Shown here piece after piece: positions 1 through 7,147 of a stretch of 34,621 nt of DNA (within the stretch, counting starts at the first letter, position 1; each line of letters starts with the position of its first letter). A model generated the notes under the pieces. That model was not told the DNA's origin and made no database searches. It saw only the letters and a program-made list of their open reading frames with translations. The position numbers were made by a program, and so were the translations under genes. Source of the stretch: Mycobacteroides franklinii (GTDB lineage: Bacteria; Actinomycetota; Actinomycetes; Mycobacteriales; Mycobacteriaceae); contig NZ_MAFQ01000026.1 in NCBI RefSeq assembly GCF_002013895.1, forward strand, positions 1-34,621, in the 5' to 3' direction.

Positions 1-245
1 ATCTGTAACGTTTTGGGCGGTGTATCTGATTGTTACCGAGGTGTTTTGGCTGTGGGCTTATAGCCATGAGATACACAATTTTATGTAGCGGTGTATCCCA
101 CGTAGCGCGGTGACTCCCGCTTCGAGGTGCAGGGCCTGGGTGCTGCTCGCCGATGGGGAGTGATGGCCTGCCTTTTTCATGGTCGCTCTCTGGTCGCCGT
201 GTTGTCACTGTTTTTTGATCACGGGGGTGGCCGGTGGCGGGCCGG
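1..245. other. Gene-free left edge with GTGTATC repeats
   Basis: No convincing gene is seen here. The heptamer GTGTATC occurs at 20-26 and 91-97, and its inverse GATACAC at 70-76. The last two form an inverted pair 14 bp apart in a fairly AT-rich patch. They may be binding sites for a regulator of a gene left of the window, but this is only inference from the repeat pattern. The segment also holds the 3' flank of the ctpG-like gene; no clear terminator hairpin was found. Confidence 0.3.
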
Positions 246-2207
246 TTATGGTTGATGAGCCAGTTGTGCTGCAGAGGTTTTCGCTTGTTCGGGGTTGATC
301 AGCGGTTTCGTGCGTCCGGCGCGTACGCCGTTGGCGATGACGACGATTTCGGCTAGTTCGTGTACGGCCACGACCGCGGCCAGGCCCAGCAGGCCGGTCA
401 GGGCCAGTGGGATCAGGATGGCGATCAGTCCCAGGGACATACCGACGTTTTGCAGCATGATGGCGCGGGCGCGGCGGGCGTGGGCCAGGGCTTGGGTGAG
501 GTGGCGCAGGTCTTCGCCCATGAGGGCCACGTCGGCGGTTTCGATGGCTACGTCGGTGCCCATGGCGCCCATGGCGATGCCGAGGTCGGCGGTGGCCAGG
601 GCGGGGGCGTCGTTGACGCCGTCGCCGACCATTGCGGTCGGATGATGTTGGCGCAGTTGACTGATGATGCGGGCTTTGTCTTCGGGGCGCAGGTCGGCGT
701 GCACGGTGTCGATACCGACCTGGCGGGCCAGGGCGGTGGCGGTGGCGGTGTTATCGCCGGTGAGCATCGCCACCTGGTAGCCGCCGCGGTGCAGATCGGC
801 GATGACTTGGGCGGCTTCGGGGCGCAGCTCGTCGCGCACCGCGATCGCGCCGAGCAGCTGGCCGTCCTGTTCGACCAGGACCGCGGTAGCGCCGCTGTTC
901 TGCATCCGCGCCACGTCCGCGGCGAGCGGGCCGGGATCGAGCCAGCCGGGCCGCCCCAGCCGCAGCGTGCGGCTGTCGCGGCGGCCGGTCAACCCTGCGC
1001 CGGTGACCGCTTGCACCTCGTCGGCCGGGTCGATGCGGCCGGCGGCGGCCAGGATCGCTGCGGCCAGTGGGTGCTCGCTGCGGGCCTCTAATGCTGCTGC
1101 GGCGGATAGGACTTGCTCCGCGGTGGCGCCGATGGTGGTGGCGACTTCGATGACGGTGGGCCGGTTGGCGGTCAGGGTGCCGGTCTTATCCAGTGCGATG
1201 GTGCGCACCGCACCCAAAGCCTCAAGGGCAGCACCGCCTTTGACCAGGACGCCGAGTTTGGAGGCGGCGCCGATAGCGGCGACCACGGTAACCGGAACCG
1301 AAATGGCCAGTGCGCATGGGGATGCGGCCACCAGCACCACCAGAGCCCGCTCAATCCACACCAGCGGATCCCCCAACACCGAGCCGATGGCGGCGATCGC
1401 GGCGGCGATGATCATGATCGCGGGCACCAGCGGTTTGGCGATCCGGTCCGCTAGGCGCTGGCTGGCGCCCTTGCGGGATTGTTCGGCTTCCACGATCGCC
1501 ACGATTCGGGCCAGCGAGTTATCGGCTGCGGTAGCGGTAACGTCCACGTGCAGGACCCCGGTGCCGTTGATCGAGCCGGCGAATACCTCATCGCCCGGCC
1601 CGGCTTCAACCGGTACCGATTCGCCGGTGATCGCCGAGGTGTTCAGGGCAGTGCGGCCCGCGGTGATGGTGCCGTCGGTGGCCACCCGCTCTCCGGGGAG
1701 CACCAACATCGTGTCACCGACCCGCAACTCGGTTGCTGGGATAGTTATTTCGGTGTCATCGCGGATGACGGTGGCTTCCTCGGGCACCAGGGACAGCAGT
1801 GCCCGCAGCCCGCGGCGGGTGCGGGCCAGCGCGTATTCTTCGAGGCCTTCGCTGATGGAGAACAGGAACGCCAGCATCGCGGCTTCGCCGACCTCACCGA
1901 GGATCACCGCCCCGACCGCGGCGATCGTCATCAGGGTGCCGACACCGATCTTGCCTTGGGCCAGCCGGCGCAGCGTCGAGGGCATAAACGTGTAGCCGCC
2001 GATCGCCAGCGCGGTCGCCTGCAGGCCGATCTCGACGGGCCGGAGCCCGCCGGTCCAGCCCACCACATACCCGGCCAAAAGCACCACCCCGGCGAGCGCC
2101 GCGAACCGCAGTTCGCTGACCTCCCAAAGCCGTTCGGGCTCACGCTGGTGGCCGCCATCGGCGTCACTGCCGGCGGGTTCGGCGTGGCCGCAGCATGCAT
2201 CACTCAT
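246..2207 (-). CDS. ctpG: CtpG-like P1B-type heavy-metal exporting ATPase
   Basis: A 653-residue P-type ATPase of the P1B heavy-metal group that would pump Cd, Pb, Zn or Co ions out across the cytoplasmic membrane. Visible motifs are TGES at 194-197 (actuator), SPC at 296-298 in the metal-path helix, DKTGT at 340-344 (phosphorylated Asp), HP at 379-380 and GDGVND at 528-533. The N-terminus has a CCGH motif (residues 5-8) but no HMA domain. The closest relative I recognise is M. tuberculosis CtpG, which has APC where this has SPC. I start at ATG 2207 because GGAAGG precedes it and it overlaps the regulator's stop (ATGA). The reading frame stays open further upstream, but inside the regulator gene. 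Co-transcribed with the CmtR-like sensor, as in M. tuberculosis. The exact metal is inference. Confidence 0.93.
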   Translation of the reverse strand: MSDACCGHAEPAGSDADGGHQREPERLWEVSELRFAALAGVVLLAGYVVGWTGGLRPVEIGLQATALAIGGYTFMPSTLRRLAQGKIGVGTLMTIAAVGAVILGEVGEAAMLAFLFSISEGLEEYALARTRRGLRALLSLVPEEATVIRDDTEITIPATELRVGDTMLVLPGERVATDGTITAGRTALNTSAITGESVPVEAGPGDEVFAGSINGTGVLHVDVTATAADNSLARIVAIVEAEQSRKGASQRLADRIAKPLVPAIMIIAAAIAAIGSVLGDPLVWIERALVVLVAASPCALAISVPVTVVAAIGAASKLGVLVKGGAALEALGAVRTIALDKTGTLTANRPTVIEVATTIGATAEQVLSAAAALEARSEHPLAAAILAAAGRIDPADEVQAVTGAGLTGRRDSRTLRLGRPGWLDPGPLAADVARMQNSGATAVLVEQDGQLLGAIAVRDELRPEAAQVIADLHRGGYQVAMLTGDNTATATALARQVGIDTVHADLRPEDKARIISQLRQHHPTAMVGDGVNDAPALATADLGIAMGAMGTDVAIETADVALMGEDLRHLTQALAHARRARAIMLQNVGMSLGLIAILIPLALTGLLGLAAVVAVHELAEIVVIANGVRAGRTKPLINPEQAKTSAAQLAHQP

Positions 2208-2578
2208 CGCGCTACCTTCCGCTCTGTGGAGTGGCCGTAGTTCGGGCACAACGCCACCGCGTTGCCCGTGGCGGCCAACAAGGCCTCGGCGGCGCTGAAC
2301 ACCGCCAGCACCTCCGGGCGGGTCAGCCGGTACACCGAGGAACGGCCCTGCGGCCGGAAATCGACCAGCCCGCAATCACGCAGGCACCCCAGATGCGCCG
2401 ACACCGTCGACTGCGCCAGCCCCAACTCGGCCGTCAAATCCACCACCCGCGCCTCACCGGAGGCCAGCCGCCGCAAGATCGCCAACCGCGTCTGATCGGA
2501 AAGGCTATGGAACAGCGCCGAAGCCGCCCCCAATGACACCGGTTCAGAAGCCTGCGCCACCCACCCTTTAATCGCCAT
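2204..2578 (-). CDS. cmtR: CmtR-like ArsR/SmtB-family metal sensor
   Basis: A 124-residue winged-helix repressor of the ArsR/SmtB family. The recognition region reads QSTVSAHLGCLRDC. The two cysteines four residues apart match the helix-4 Cys pair that CmtR uses for Cd/Pb, and a further Cys lies near the C-terminus (CPNYG). It probably represses itself and the overlapping ctpG-like exporter until Cd or Pb binds. ATG 2578 is chosen because family similarity begins there; upstream in-frame codons encode an unconserved Pro/Arg-rich stretch. The stop overlaps the ATPase start by 4 nt, implying translational coupling. Metal specificity is inferred from the Cys pattern. Confidence 0.9.
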   Translation of the reverse strand: MAIKGWVAQASEPVSLGAASALFHSLSDQTRLAILRRLASGEARVVDLTAELGLAQSTVSAHLGCLRDCGLVDFRPQGRSSVYRLTRPEVLAVFSAAEALLAATGNAVALCPNYGHSTERKVAR

Positions 2579-2708
2579 AAGGCGATGATAGCGTTTCCTG
2601 TTGTTGGATTGCCAACCCGTCCACCGCCACACGCTCACCGGGAGCAGGCCCGGCGAGGTGCTCAGCGGCGGCGGTGCAGGTCGGCCCGGTTCGCCGCGCA
2701 CATCGCCA

Positions 2709-3050
2709 CTAGCATCTGATTTCTACCCGCATGGTGCGGATGATCAGCTGTGGCCCGACCCCGCTGGGGCGCCTGGCGGGTCTGGGGTCCCGCACTTGTG
2801 GGCGTGTCCACCAGTACTGGGCGTCGATTTCCCGCACCGAGGTCACCGCGCACATTTGCAGGGGCTTGTTTCCGGTCCGGCTGACGATGACCTTGTCGCC
2901 TTGGCGCTGCAGCATGGCGATGACTTGCAGGGCATCGGGCCCGACAGGCCCGGCGGGCGCTGTGGGGGCGGCCGCGACCGCTAGCGCCGCGGCCCCGAGC
3001 GCAGCCGCTGCGCTGATGCTGATGCGGCGAAGAAAACTGTTGTTTTGCAT
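2709..3050 (-). CDS. Small secreted two-cysteine protein, copy 1
   Basis: A 113-residue exported protein with a signal peptide (Arg-rich start, Ala-rich core, cleavage near residue 30). The mature part carries VIxMLQRQGDKVIV, then TGNKPLQMC, then a second Cys as the very last residue (VEIRC). Three paralogues lie in this window, at 9085, 11270 and 14699. The two invariant cysteines could form a disulfide or bind a metal; the function is unknown. It follows an LpqS-like gene, as do the other copies. The start has AGGGAAA just upstream, inside a 28-nt leader identical to that of copy 3. It resembles a broader group of small mycobacterial secreted proteins ending in VxVxC. Confidence 0.8.
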   Translation of the reverse strand: MQNNSFLRRISISAAAALGAAALAVAAAPTAPAGPVGPDALQVIAMLQRQGDKVIVSRTGNKPLQMCAVTSVREIDAQYWWTRPQVRDPRPARRPSGVGPQLIIRTMRVEIRC

Positions 3051-3055
3051 GGGAT

Positions 3056-3083
3056 TTCCCTACGTGTGAGGCGCCGCATCGAG
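3056..3083 (-). repeat. 28-nt leader identical to 11237-11264
   Basis: These 28 nt on the minus strand are identical to 11237-11264 on the plus strand. Both end 5 nt before the start codon of a small two-Cys secreted protein and include its ribosome-binding site. A shorter core, CACACGTAG, also precedes copy 4 (14677-14685). Recent duplication or a conserved 5' leader element would both explain it. Confidence 0.7.
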
Positions 3084-3147
3084 AGCGGCGGCAAGTGAGC
3101 GTGGCGTGTGGGGCCCGCGCGCGAAATGCCGGGACCCGGGCGCACGC

Positions 3148-3546
3148 TCAGCGCCGGATCACGCAGAGCCGGTACCGAAGGTTGCGGCCACCGCCGCTTG
3201 GTGCCAGCCATGGCGGTGCCCGCGGCCCCGGGGTTCGGAGCTGGTGATACGCCGTCGAGGACGTCTGGGCCGGACCCGACACCGGCCCAAGGCCATGGCT
3301 GTCGCCGACGTCGATCGTGGGCGCAGCGGGTAGGCAATGCACCCAAGGATGCGCCGGCCCAAGGACTGCGCGGACCGCATCGGCGCTGGGCGCAGCAGCG
3401 GCCGGGGCGCTCGGGTGCCCCCGATCGGCGGCGAGCGCGGGGCCTTCGACTGCTGCCATGCAATGCAGCACCGCTATCGCGGTGGCGCCGGCTACCAGCA
3501 GTACGGCGAGCCGCCTCACCGAATACCGCATCTGCCGTCGAGCCAC
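3148..3546 (-). CDS. LpqS-like exported/anchored protein, copy 1
   Basis: About 132 residues with one N-terminal hydrophobic segment ending VLHC, a low-complexity Ala/Pro/His middle with CLPAAP, and the family's C-terminal signature RYRLCVIRR at the stop. Four other proteins here end the same way (CVMRR, CVIRR, CVLRR, CIIRR). M. tuberculosis LpqS, a copper-regulated lipoprotein, has a comparable end. Start: GTG 3546 lies 5 nt after GAGGA; GTG 3549 and ATG 3531 are alternatives. A BlaI-type palindrome lies just upstream, unlike the ATACCC operators of the other copies. It precedes the small secreted protein at 3050. Role in copper handling is inference. Confidence 0.7.
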   Translation of the reverse strand: MARRQMRYSVRRLAVLLVAGATAIAVLHCMAAVEGPALAADRGHPSAPAAAAPSADAVRAVLGPAHPWVHCLPAAPTIDVGDSHGLGPVSGPAQTSSTAYHQLRTPGPRAPPWLAPSGGGRNLRYRLCVIRR

Positions 3547-3562
3547 CACAATCCTCGCCCCT

Positions 3563-3594
3563 GATCTACTATCTAGGTACGTAGATAGTAGATC
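3563..3594. promoter_or_regulatory. BlaI-type palindromic operator, site 1
   Basis: A 32-bp dyad with 13-nt perfect arms (GATCTACTATCTA and its complement) around GGTACG. It lies between the divergent LpqS-like copy 1 and MPT63-like copy 1 genes, so it can control both. The same core recurs at 4334-4389, and a related one lies before the BlaI-like gene at 5448. Binding by that BlaI-like protein is inference. Confidence 0.75.
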
Positions 3595-3659
3595 AACATG
3601 CGATCGATTTACGTAGCAGGTACATAGGAAACCGAGTTGCGTTGGAAGGAGTTGTGCAC

Positions 3660-4256
3660 GTGCGTGTATTGCGAATGATCATGGTGGCTACGGCTGCGGT
3701 GGTGGCGATGTTGGCGGTCAGCGTTCCGCTGGCGAACGCGGCCAAACCCGGCTGTCCTCACAAGATGGGGTCGCATCAGCGGCTCAGTGATGCCGGTGGC
3801 GCGGTGGTGCAGGAATGGACCGTCAGCGGGCTGCGGGCGAGCGTCGATGCGGTGCTGGGTTATCCGGTGGCTGGGCAGCTTTGGGAGGCAACCGCTTCGG
3901 TGCGCGCGGTGACCGGGTCGGTGACCCCGCTCATTCCGAACCTGGCCGCCGTCTCCGGCGCGCAGGAGCACTACCCGGTGCTGTGGCAGGTGGCCAGCCC
4001 CTACGGCATCCCGGGGGCCACCATCGCCGCCGGGCACACCGCCACGGGCAAGGTGTATTTCGATGTCACCGGTGCGGCGCCGGGGATGGTGACCTACCAG
4101 GGCGGCGGGGCGATGCCCGCGCTGATGTGGTGCGATGGGGCGGCGATGAAGACGATGATGGCCGCGATGAAATCCGCGCCGGACTCGGAATGTTCCTGCT
4201 GCGCCGATATGCCCGCGCCCAAGGGCGGCGGCGACTGCTGCGACGATAAGCCCTGA
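3660..4256 (+). CDS. MPT63-like secreted protein with Cys-rich tail, copy 1
   Basis: A 198-residue exported protein. After a signal peptide (about residues 1-26) comes GCPHKMG, then an MPT63/DUF1942-type beta-sandwich domain (QEWTVSGLRAS, GYPVAGQLWEATASV, GSVTPLIPNL, YPVLWQV, GKVYFDVTG, ALMWC). The C-terminus is not part of MPT63: a Met-rich helix (MKTMMAAMKS) leads to CSCCADMPAPKGGGDCC. Five clustered cysteines plus methionines suggest binding of a soft metal such as Cu(I), outside the membrane. GTG 3660 is chosen because GGAAGGAG sits 8 nt upstream. It diverges from the LpqS-like gene across the BlaI-type palindrome. The paralogue at 11698 lies in the mmcO operon. Confidence 0.82.
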   Translation: MRVLRMIMVATAAVVAMLAVSVPLANAAKPGCPHKMGSHQRLSDAGGAVVQEWTVSGLRASVDAVLGYPVAGQLWEATASVRAVTGSVTPLIPNLAAVSGAQEHYPVLWQVASPYGIPGATIAAGHTATGKVYFDVTGAAPGMVTYQGGGAMPALMWCDGAAMKTMMAAMKSAPDSECSCCADMPAPKGGGDCCDDKP

Positions 4257-4333
4257 CGGGACTGTGCGGTGAATTGACGTGCAGGGCAGGTGATGTGACA
4301 CACCGAAGCGCCGCATCTCCGGGCCCTGGCGCA

Positions 4334-4389
4334 ACTCATACCCACGATCTACTATCTAGGTACGGAGATAGTAGATCGTGGGTATGAGT
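4334..4389. promoter_or_regulatory. 56-bp composite inverted repeat before 4415 gene
   Basis: Two 25-nt arms (4334-4358 and 4365-4389) match except at one pair, around GGTACG. The inner part repeats the BlaI-type core of site 1. The outer part carries CATACCC and GGGTATG, the half-sites of the copper operators seen to the right. It may be bound by two regulators, or be a strong hairpin ending the 3660 transcript. It lies 26 nt before the next start codon. Confidence 0.75.
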
Positions 4390-4414
4390 CATCAACCGTT
4401 TGGGAAGGAGCCCG

Positions 4415-4588
4415 ATGGCGTATTACTTCACAGCGGCGGCGGTACTGGCTTGTCCGCTGGTGATGGGCGCGATGATGTGGATGATGATGCGGGCCCCAGG
4501 CGAGTCCAATACTGCTGAGCGCCAGGAACTGCGAGCGTTGCGTACAGAGATCGACCAGCTCAAATCCGGGCGCGACCGCGCCCTGTAG
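4415..4588 (+). CDS. Small Met-rich membrane peptide
   Basis: A 57-residue protein with one N-terminal transmembrane helix that is strikingly methionine-rich (MGAMMWMMM, about residues 16-24), followed by a charged segment likely to form a short coiled coil (AERQELRALRTEIDQLKS). ATG 4415 follows an excellent GGAAGGAG site. The protein probably sits in the membrane with its C-terminus in the cytoplasm. Methionine clusters in membrane proteins often bind Cu(I), and the neighbours are metal-binding, so a copper role is plausible but unproven. I do not recognise a named family. Confidence 0.65.
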   Translation: MAYYFTAAAVLACPLVMGAMMWMMMRAPGESNTAERQELRALRTEIDQLKSGRDRAL

Positions 4589-4699
4589 TTAGCAGCCCGA
4601 TCCGCGGTGGCCACCCAAAGGGTGCCGTACCCCGGGTCGATGAACCCGGAAGGCGCCGAGATCGAGTGGGCGCATTGGCCGGTGAACGGAGTGTTATCG

Positions 4700-5413
4700 A
4701 TGACGTTTTGGCGCGCAGCACGCGCTGCGGGCCGCCGTGACAGGCGCAGTGCCGTAACGGATCTGCGCTCGGGTGCGGGTGGGCCCCTGGTGCCGCTGGT
4801 GGGTACCACGGCGGCGGCGGTGTTCGCGGTCGCGGTCATCGGTACCGTGATCGCCTCGCACGGTGCTCAGCACACCGCGCCGGGTGCGCCGGCAGGTTTG
4901 GATCATCCGGCAGCCACCGTTGCGGTGGGCGCCGAGGGCACCCCGCCGTGGCCGGCCCCGGCCGATCCCGGTGCGGCGGCGGACGCCGCGGGTCTGCCGA
5001 TGGCCCGCATGGAAGGCACGGTGCAGCACATTCACGCCCATCTTGACGTGCAGGTGGACGGGCAGCCGGTGCCGGTACCGGCCAATATCGGTGTCGATGT
5101 GCGCCGCGGCACGATGAGCGCCCTGCACACCCACGACGACAGCGGCCTCATCCATATCGAGTCACCGGTGCGCCGGCAGTTCAGCCTCGGCGAATTGTTC
5201 ACCGAATGGCAGGTCAGCTTGGCCGCCGATCACATCGGAGGCCTGCGCACCGGGGCGGGAAAACAGCTGCGCGTGCTGGTCAATGGCGTGCCGCAGACAG
5301 GTAACCCGGCCGCGATCACCCTGGCGGCCCACGACCAGATCGCCGTCATCTACGGCGCCCCGCGCCCGGGGGAGGCCATCGCCTCCACATACCAGTTCGC
5401 CGACGGCCAATGA
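4700..5413 (+). CDS. Membrane-anchored His-rich protein, unknown family
   Basis: A 237-residue protein with one N-terminal membrane anchor (PLVPLVGTTAAAVFAVAVIG), a Pro/Ala-rich linker and a conserved extracytoplasmic domain. The domain opens with QHIHAHLDVQVDGQPVPVPANIG and continues with LHTHDDSGLIHIES, giving six histidines in two clusters, then LVNGVPQTG and DQIAVIYG. I have seen this HxHLxxxVNG / LHTHDxSGxIHxES pattern in uncharacterised bacterial membrane proteins. Metal binding by the His clusters is likely; the reaction, if any, is unknown. ATG 4700 has GGAG 8 nt upstream; an in-frame start at 4607 has no good ribosome site. It lies between the Met-rich peptide and the BlaI/M56 pair. 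Confidence 0.75.
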   Translation: MTFWRAARAAGRRDRRSAVTDLRSGAGGPLVPLVGTTAAAVFAVAVIGTVIASHGAQHTAPGAPAGLDHPAATVAVGAEGTPPWPAPADPGAAADAAGLPMARMEGTVQHIHAHLDVQVDGQPVPVPANIGVDVRRGTMSALHTHDDSGLIHIESPVRRQFSLGELFTEWQVSLAADHIGGLRTGAGKQLRVLVNGVPQTGNPAAITLAAHDQIAVIYGAPRPGEAIASTYQFADGQ

Positions 5414-5447
5414 CAGTGCCGGAGGCATCGGCTGACCGCCGGGATTA

Positions 5448-5463
5448 CTATGTACGTACGTAG
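5448..5463. promoter_or_regulatory. BlaI-type operator, site 3 (autoregulatory)
   Basis: CTATGTAC-GTACGTAG, a 16-bp dyad with one mismatched pair, 36 nt before the chosen BlaI-like start. It shares the CTA...GTAC...TAG character of sites 1 and 2 but is shorter and spaced differently. It is probably the repressor's own operator. Confidence 0.6.
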
Positions 5464-5499
5464 ACCGTAAGAATGCTGACGGCCAGGGAGATACCAGCA

Positions 5500-5883
5500 G
5501 TGCGTAGTCGAGGTTTTGGGGAGCTGGAAGCGGTCGTGATGGACCGTGTGTGGAGCCGCGGCCAGGACACGGGCACCACGGTGCGGGAGGTGTTCGACGA
5601 GCTGGCCACCGAACGCGATATCGCCTACACCACCGTGATGTCCACGATGGACAACCTGCACACCAAGGGCTGGCTGGAGCGCGAACGCGAGGGCAAAGCC
5701 TACCGGTATTGGGCGGTCCTGACCCGCGAGCAGCACAGCGCCCGCCTGATGCGCGAGGCCCTCGACGGCGGCGGCAGCGCAGATCTGGTTCTGACCCACT
5801 TCCTGGAACAGATCACCCCGGAAGAATCGGCGCGGCTGCGGGCGGTGCTGCGTCGCCCGGCCAAACGGGCCCGCGCCACGTGA
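5500..5883 (+). CDS. BlaI/MecI-family transcriptional repressor
   Basis: A 127-residue winged-helix repressor of the BlaI/MecI/CopY family. It opens with the family hallmark LGELE-type segment (GFGELEAVVMDRVW) and has AYTTVMSTMDNLHTKGWLEREREGKAYRY. There is no C-terminal CxCxxxxCxC metal site, so it is not CopY. It is expected to be inactivated by cleavage, and the next gene encodes a suitable M56 protease. GTG 5500 is chosen from the usual N-terminus and GGGAG upstream; ATG 5473 is an alternative. Likely targets are the palindromes at 3563, 4334 and 5448. Start uncertain, family firm. Confidence 0.88.
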   Translation: MRSRGFGELEAVVMDRVWSRGQDTGTTVREVFDELATERDIAYTTVMSTMDNLHTKGWLEREREGKAYRYWAVLTREQHSARLMREALDGGGSADLVLTHFLEQITPEESARLRAVLRRPAKRARAT

Positions 5884-6836
5884 GTATCGCCGTCTGTCTG
5901 CTGCTCTACAGCACCGTGGTGCTGGTTTTCGGGCCGCGCTGTTTGCCGCTGCTGACCCGCGCCGGCCATACCCCGCACCTGGCGATCACCGCATGGCTGG
6001 CCGCTATCGCCAGCGTCCTGGCCACCTGGCTGGCCGCTACCGTACTCATCGTCATTGACGTTGCCCGCCAATGGGATTCCCCCGCGTTGGTACTCGCGGC
6101 GTGCATCACCAGCCTGCACGCGGTGGCTGCCGGCGATGCAGGTATCGCCGCCCAGGCCGCGCTGTTGGCCCTGGCCACCGCGATCAGCGCAGCGGCCGCC
6201 GCACTGGGTGTGCGCCTGGCCCGAACGCTCATCGGCTTGCGCGGCACCGCCCACGAACACGCCCGCGCCGTACACATTGTGGGCCGGCACACCGGCGCCG
6301 CCGGCGACGTGATGGTTCTGCAGGCCCAAGAACCGGCCGCCTACTGCGTGGCGGGACGCCCCTCGGCGATCGTGCTCACCACCGCCGCCCTTGCCGCCCT
6401 CGATGACCAGCAGATCGCGGCGGTACTGGCACACGAACGCGCCCACCTGGCCGGACATCACCCCCAGCTCGTGACCGCGCTGCGCGCTCTGGCCACGGTG
6501 CTACCGCGGGTTCGGCTCATGACCGACGGCCACACCGAGGTGTCCGGGCTACTGGAGATGTGCGCCGATGACGCCGCAGTACGCCAGCACGGCCGCAGCG
6601 CCCTGCTGGAAGGGCTGATGAACCTAGCCGGCGCCGCCAGCACCCCGGCCTGGGCCCTGGGCGCGGCCCATGTGGCGGTCCTGAACCGCGCCGAACGGCT
6701 CGTGGCATCTCCGCCGACGCTGGTGGCGCGGGCACGCGCAGCGACCGCGCTGGCGATCACCCTCACGCTCATCGCCGCCGGGCCGCTGATCACCGCCGCA
6801 CTGGCCGCCTCCGGCGCACTGCTGTGCAGCCCGTAG
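5880..6836 (+). CDS. M56 (BlaR1-like) membrane metallopeptidase, short form
   Basis: A 318-residue integral membrane protease. Three or four hydrophobic helices fill the first 110 residues, then comes the M56 catalytic region with HERAH (zinc-binding HExxH) and the downstream CADDAAV segment, and a final helix near the C-terminus. It lacks the penicillin-binding sensor domain of BlaR1/MecR1, so it should not sense beta-lactams; the signal is unknown. GTG 5880 overlaps the repressor stop by 4 nt (GTGA), showing translational coupling. Presumed role: on a membrane or envelope signal, trigger cleavage of the BlaI-like repressor and release the operators to its left. The neighbours suggest a metal or envelope-stress signal. 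Confidence 0.88.
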   Translation: MSIAVCLLLYSTVVLVFGPRCLPLLTRAGHTPHLAITAWLAAIASVLATWLAATVLIVIDVARQWDSPALVLAACITSLHAVAAGDAGIAAQAALLALATAISAAAAALGVRLARTLIGLRGTAHEHARAVHIVGRHTGAAGDVMVLQAQEPAAYCVAGRPSAIVLTTAALAALDDQQIAAVLAHERAHLAGHHPQLVTALRALATVLPRVRLMTDGHTEVSGLLEMCADDAAVRQHGRSALLEGLMNLAGAASTPAWALGAAHVAVLNRAERLVASPPTLVARARAATALAITLTLIAAGPLITAALAASGALLCSP

Positions 6837-7020
6837 CGCACACAGGCCACCACCGGCGGCCAGGATACGGAAACAGGCCGCCGCACAAGCTTCCGCCACT
6901 CTGAGATACCCCGTACGTGTACGGCAGGGCAACCCACATCTCCTTGTGATGACATCGTCGGAACGGTCGATGTTGTGCGGCCAAGCCCTGCATAACATCG
7001 CAGTTAGAGGGCGGATATCG

Positions 7021-7037
7021 ATACCCTGATCGGGTAT
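7021..7037. promoter_or_regulatory. Copper-type operator a (ATACCC-TGATC-GGGTAT)
   Basis: A perfect ATACCC-N5-GGGTAT palindrome of the kind bound by mycobacterial CsoR/RicR copper repressors. It lies 111 nt before copZ and 56 nt before a second site. No obvious -10 lies at the usual distance on either strand, so it may help the second site or serve an unseen transcript. Confidence 0.75.
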
Positions 7038-7092
7038 ATGGGCCTTCCTGGAAAGCCGACCTGTCAGGCCTGGCAGCAATGCTCTGCACGAT

Positions 7093-7109
7093 TAACCCTA
7101 CGGGGGTAT
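7093..7109 (+). promoter_or_regulatory. Copper-type operator b (TAACCC-TACGG-GGGTAT)
   Basis: One base off the ATACCC-N5-GGGTAT consensus (two positions in the left half are swapped). A candidate -10, TAATCT at 7117-7122, follows 8 nt later, placing the operator over the -35 region of a copZ promoter. Confidence 0.75.
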
Positions 7110-7147
7110 CCTTTCGTAATCTGTTAGGTCCCGGCAAGGAGGTTGCG

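Larger units (their letters stand above)
6837..7147. other. Regulatory stretch before copZ
   Basis: No protein-coding gene is convincing in this 311-bp interval. It holds two ATACCC-type copper operators (7021 and 7093), a possible TAnnnT -10 hexamer at 7117-7122 and a strong AAGGAGG ribosome site at 7136-7142. A 29-codon frame at 7038-7127 starts next to the first operator and encodes three cysteines, but it has no ribosome site and may be chance. Confidence 0.5.

Noticed and set aside
5500..5883. CopY-type copper repressor
   Set aside because: The fold is BlaI/MecI, but the CopY C-terminal CxC metal site is absent and a BlaR1-like protease follows.
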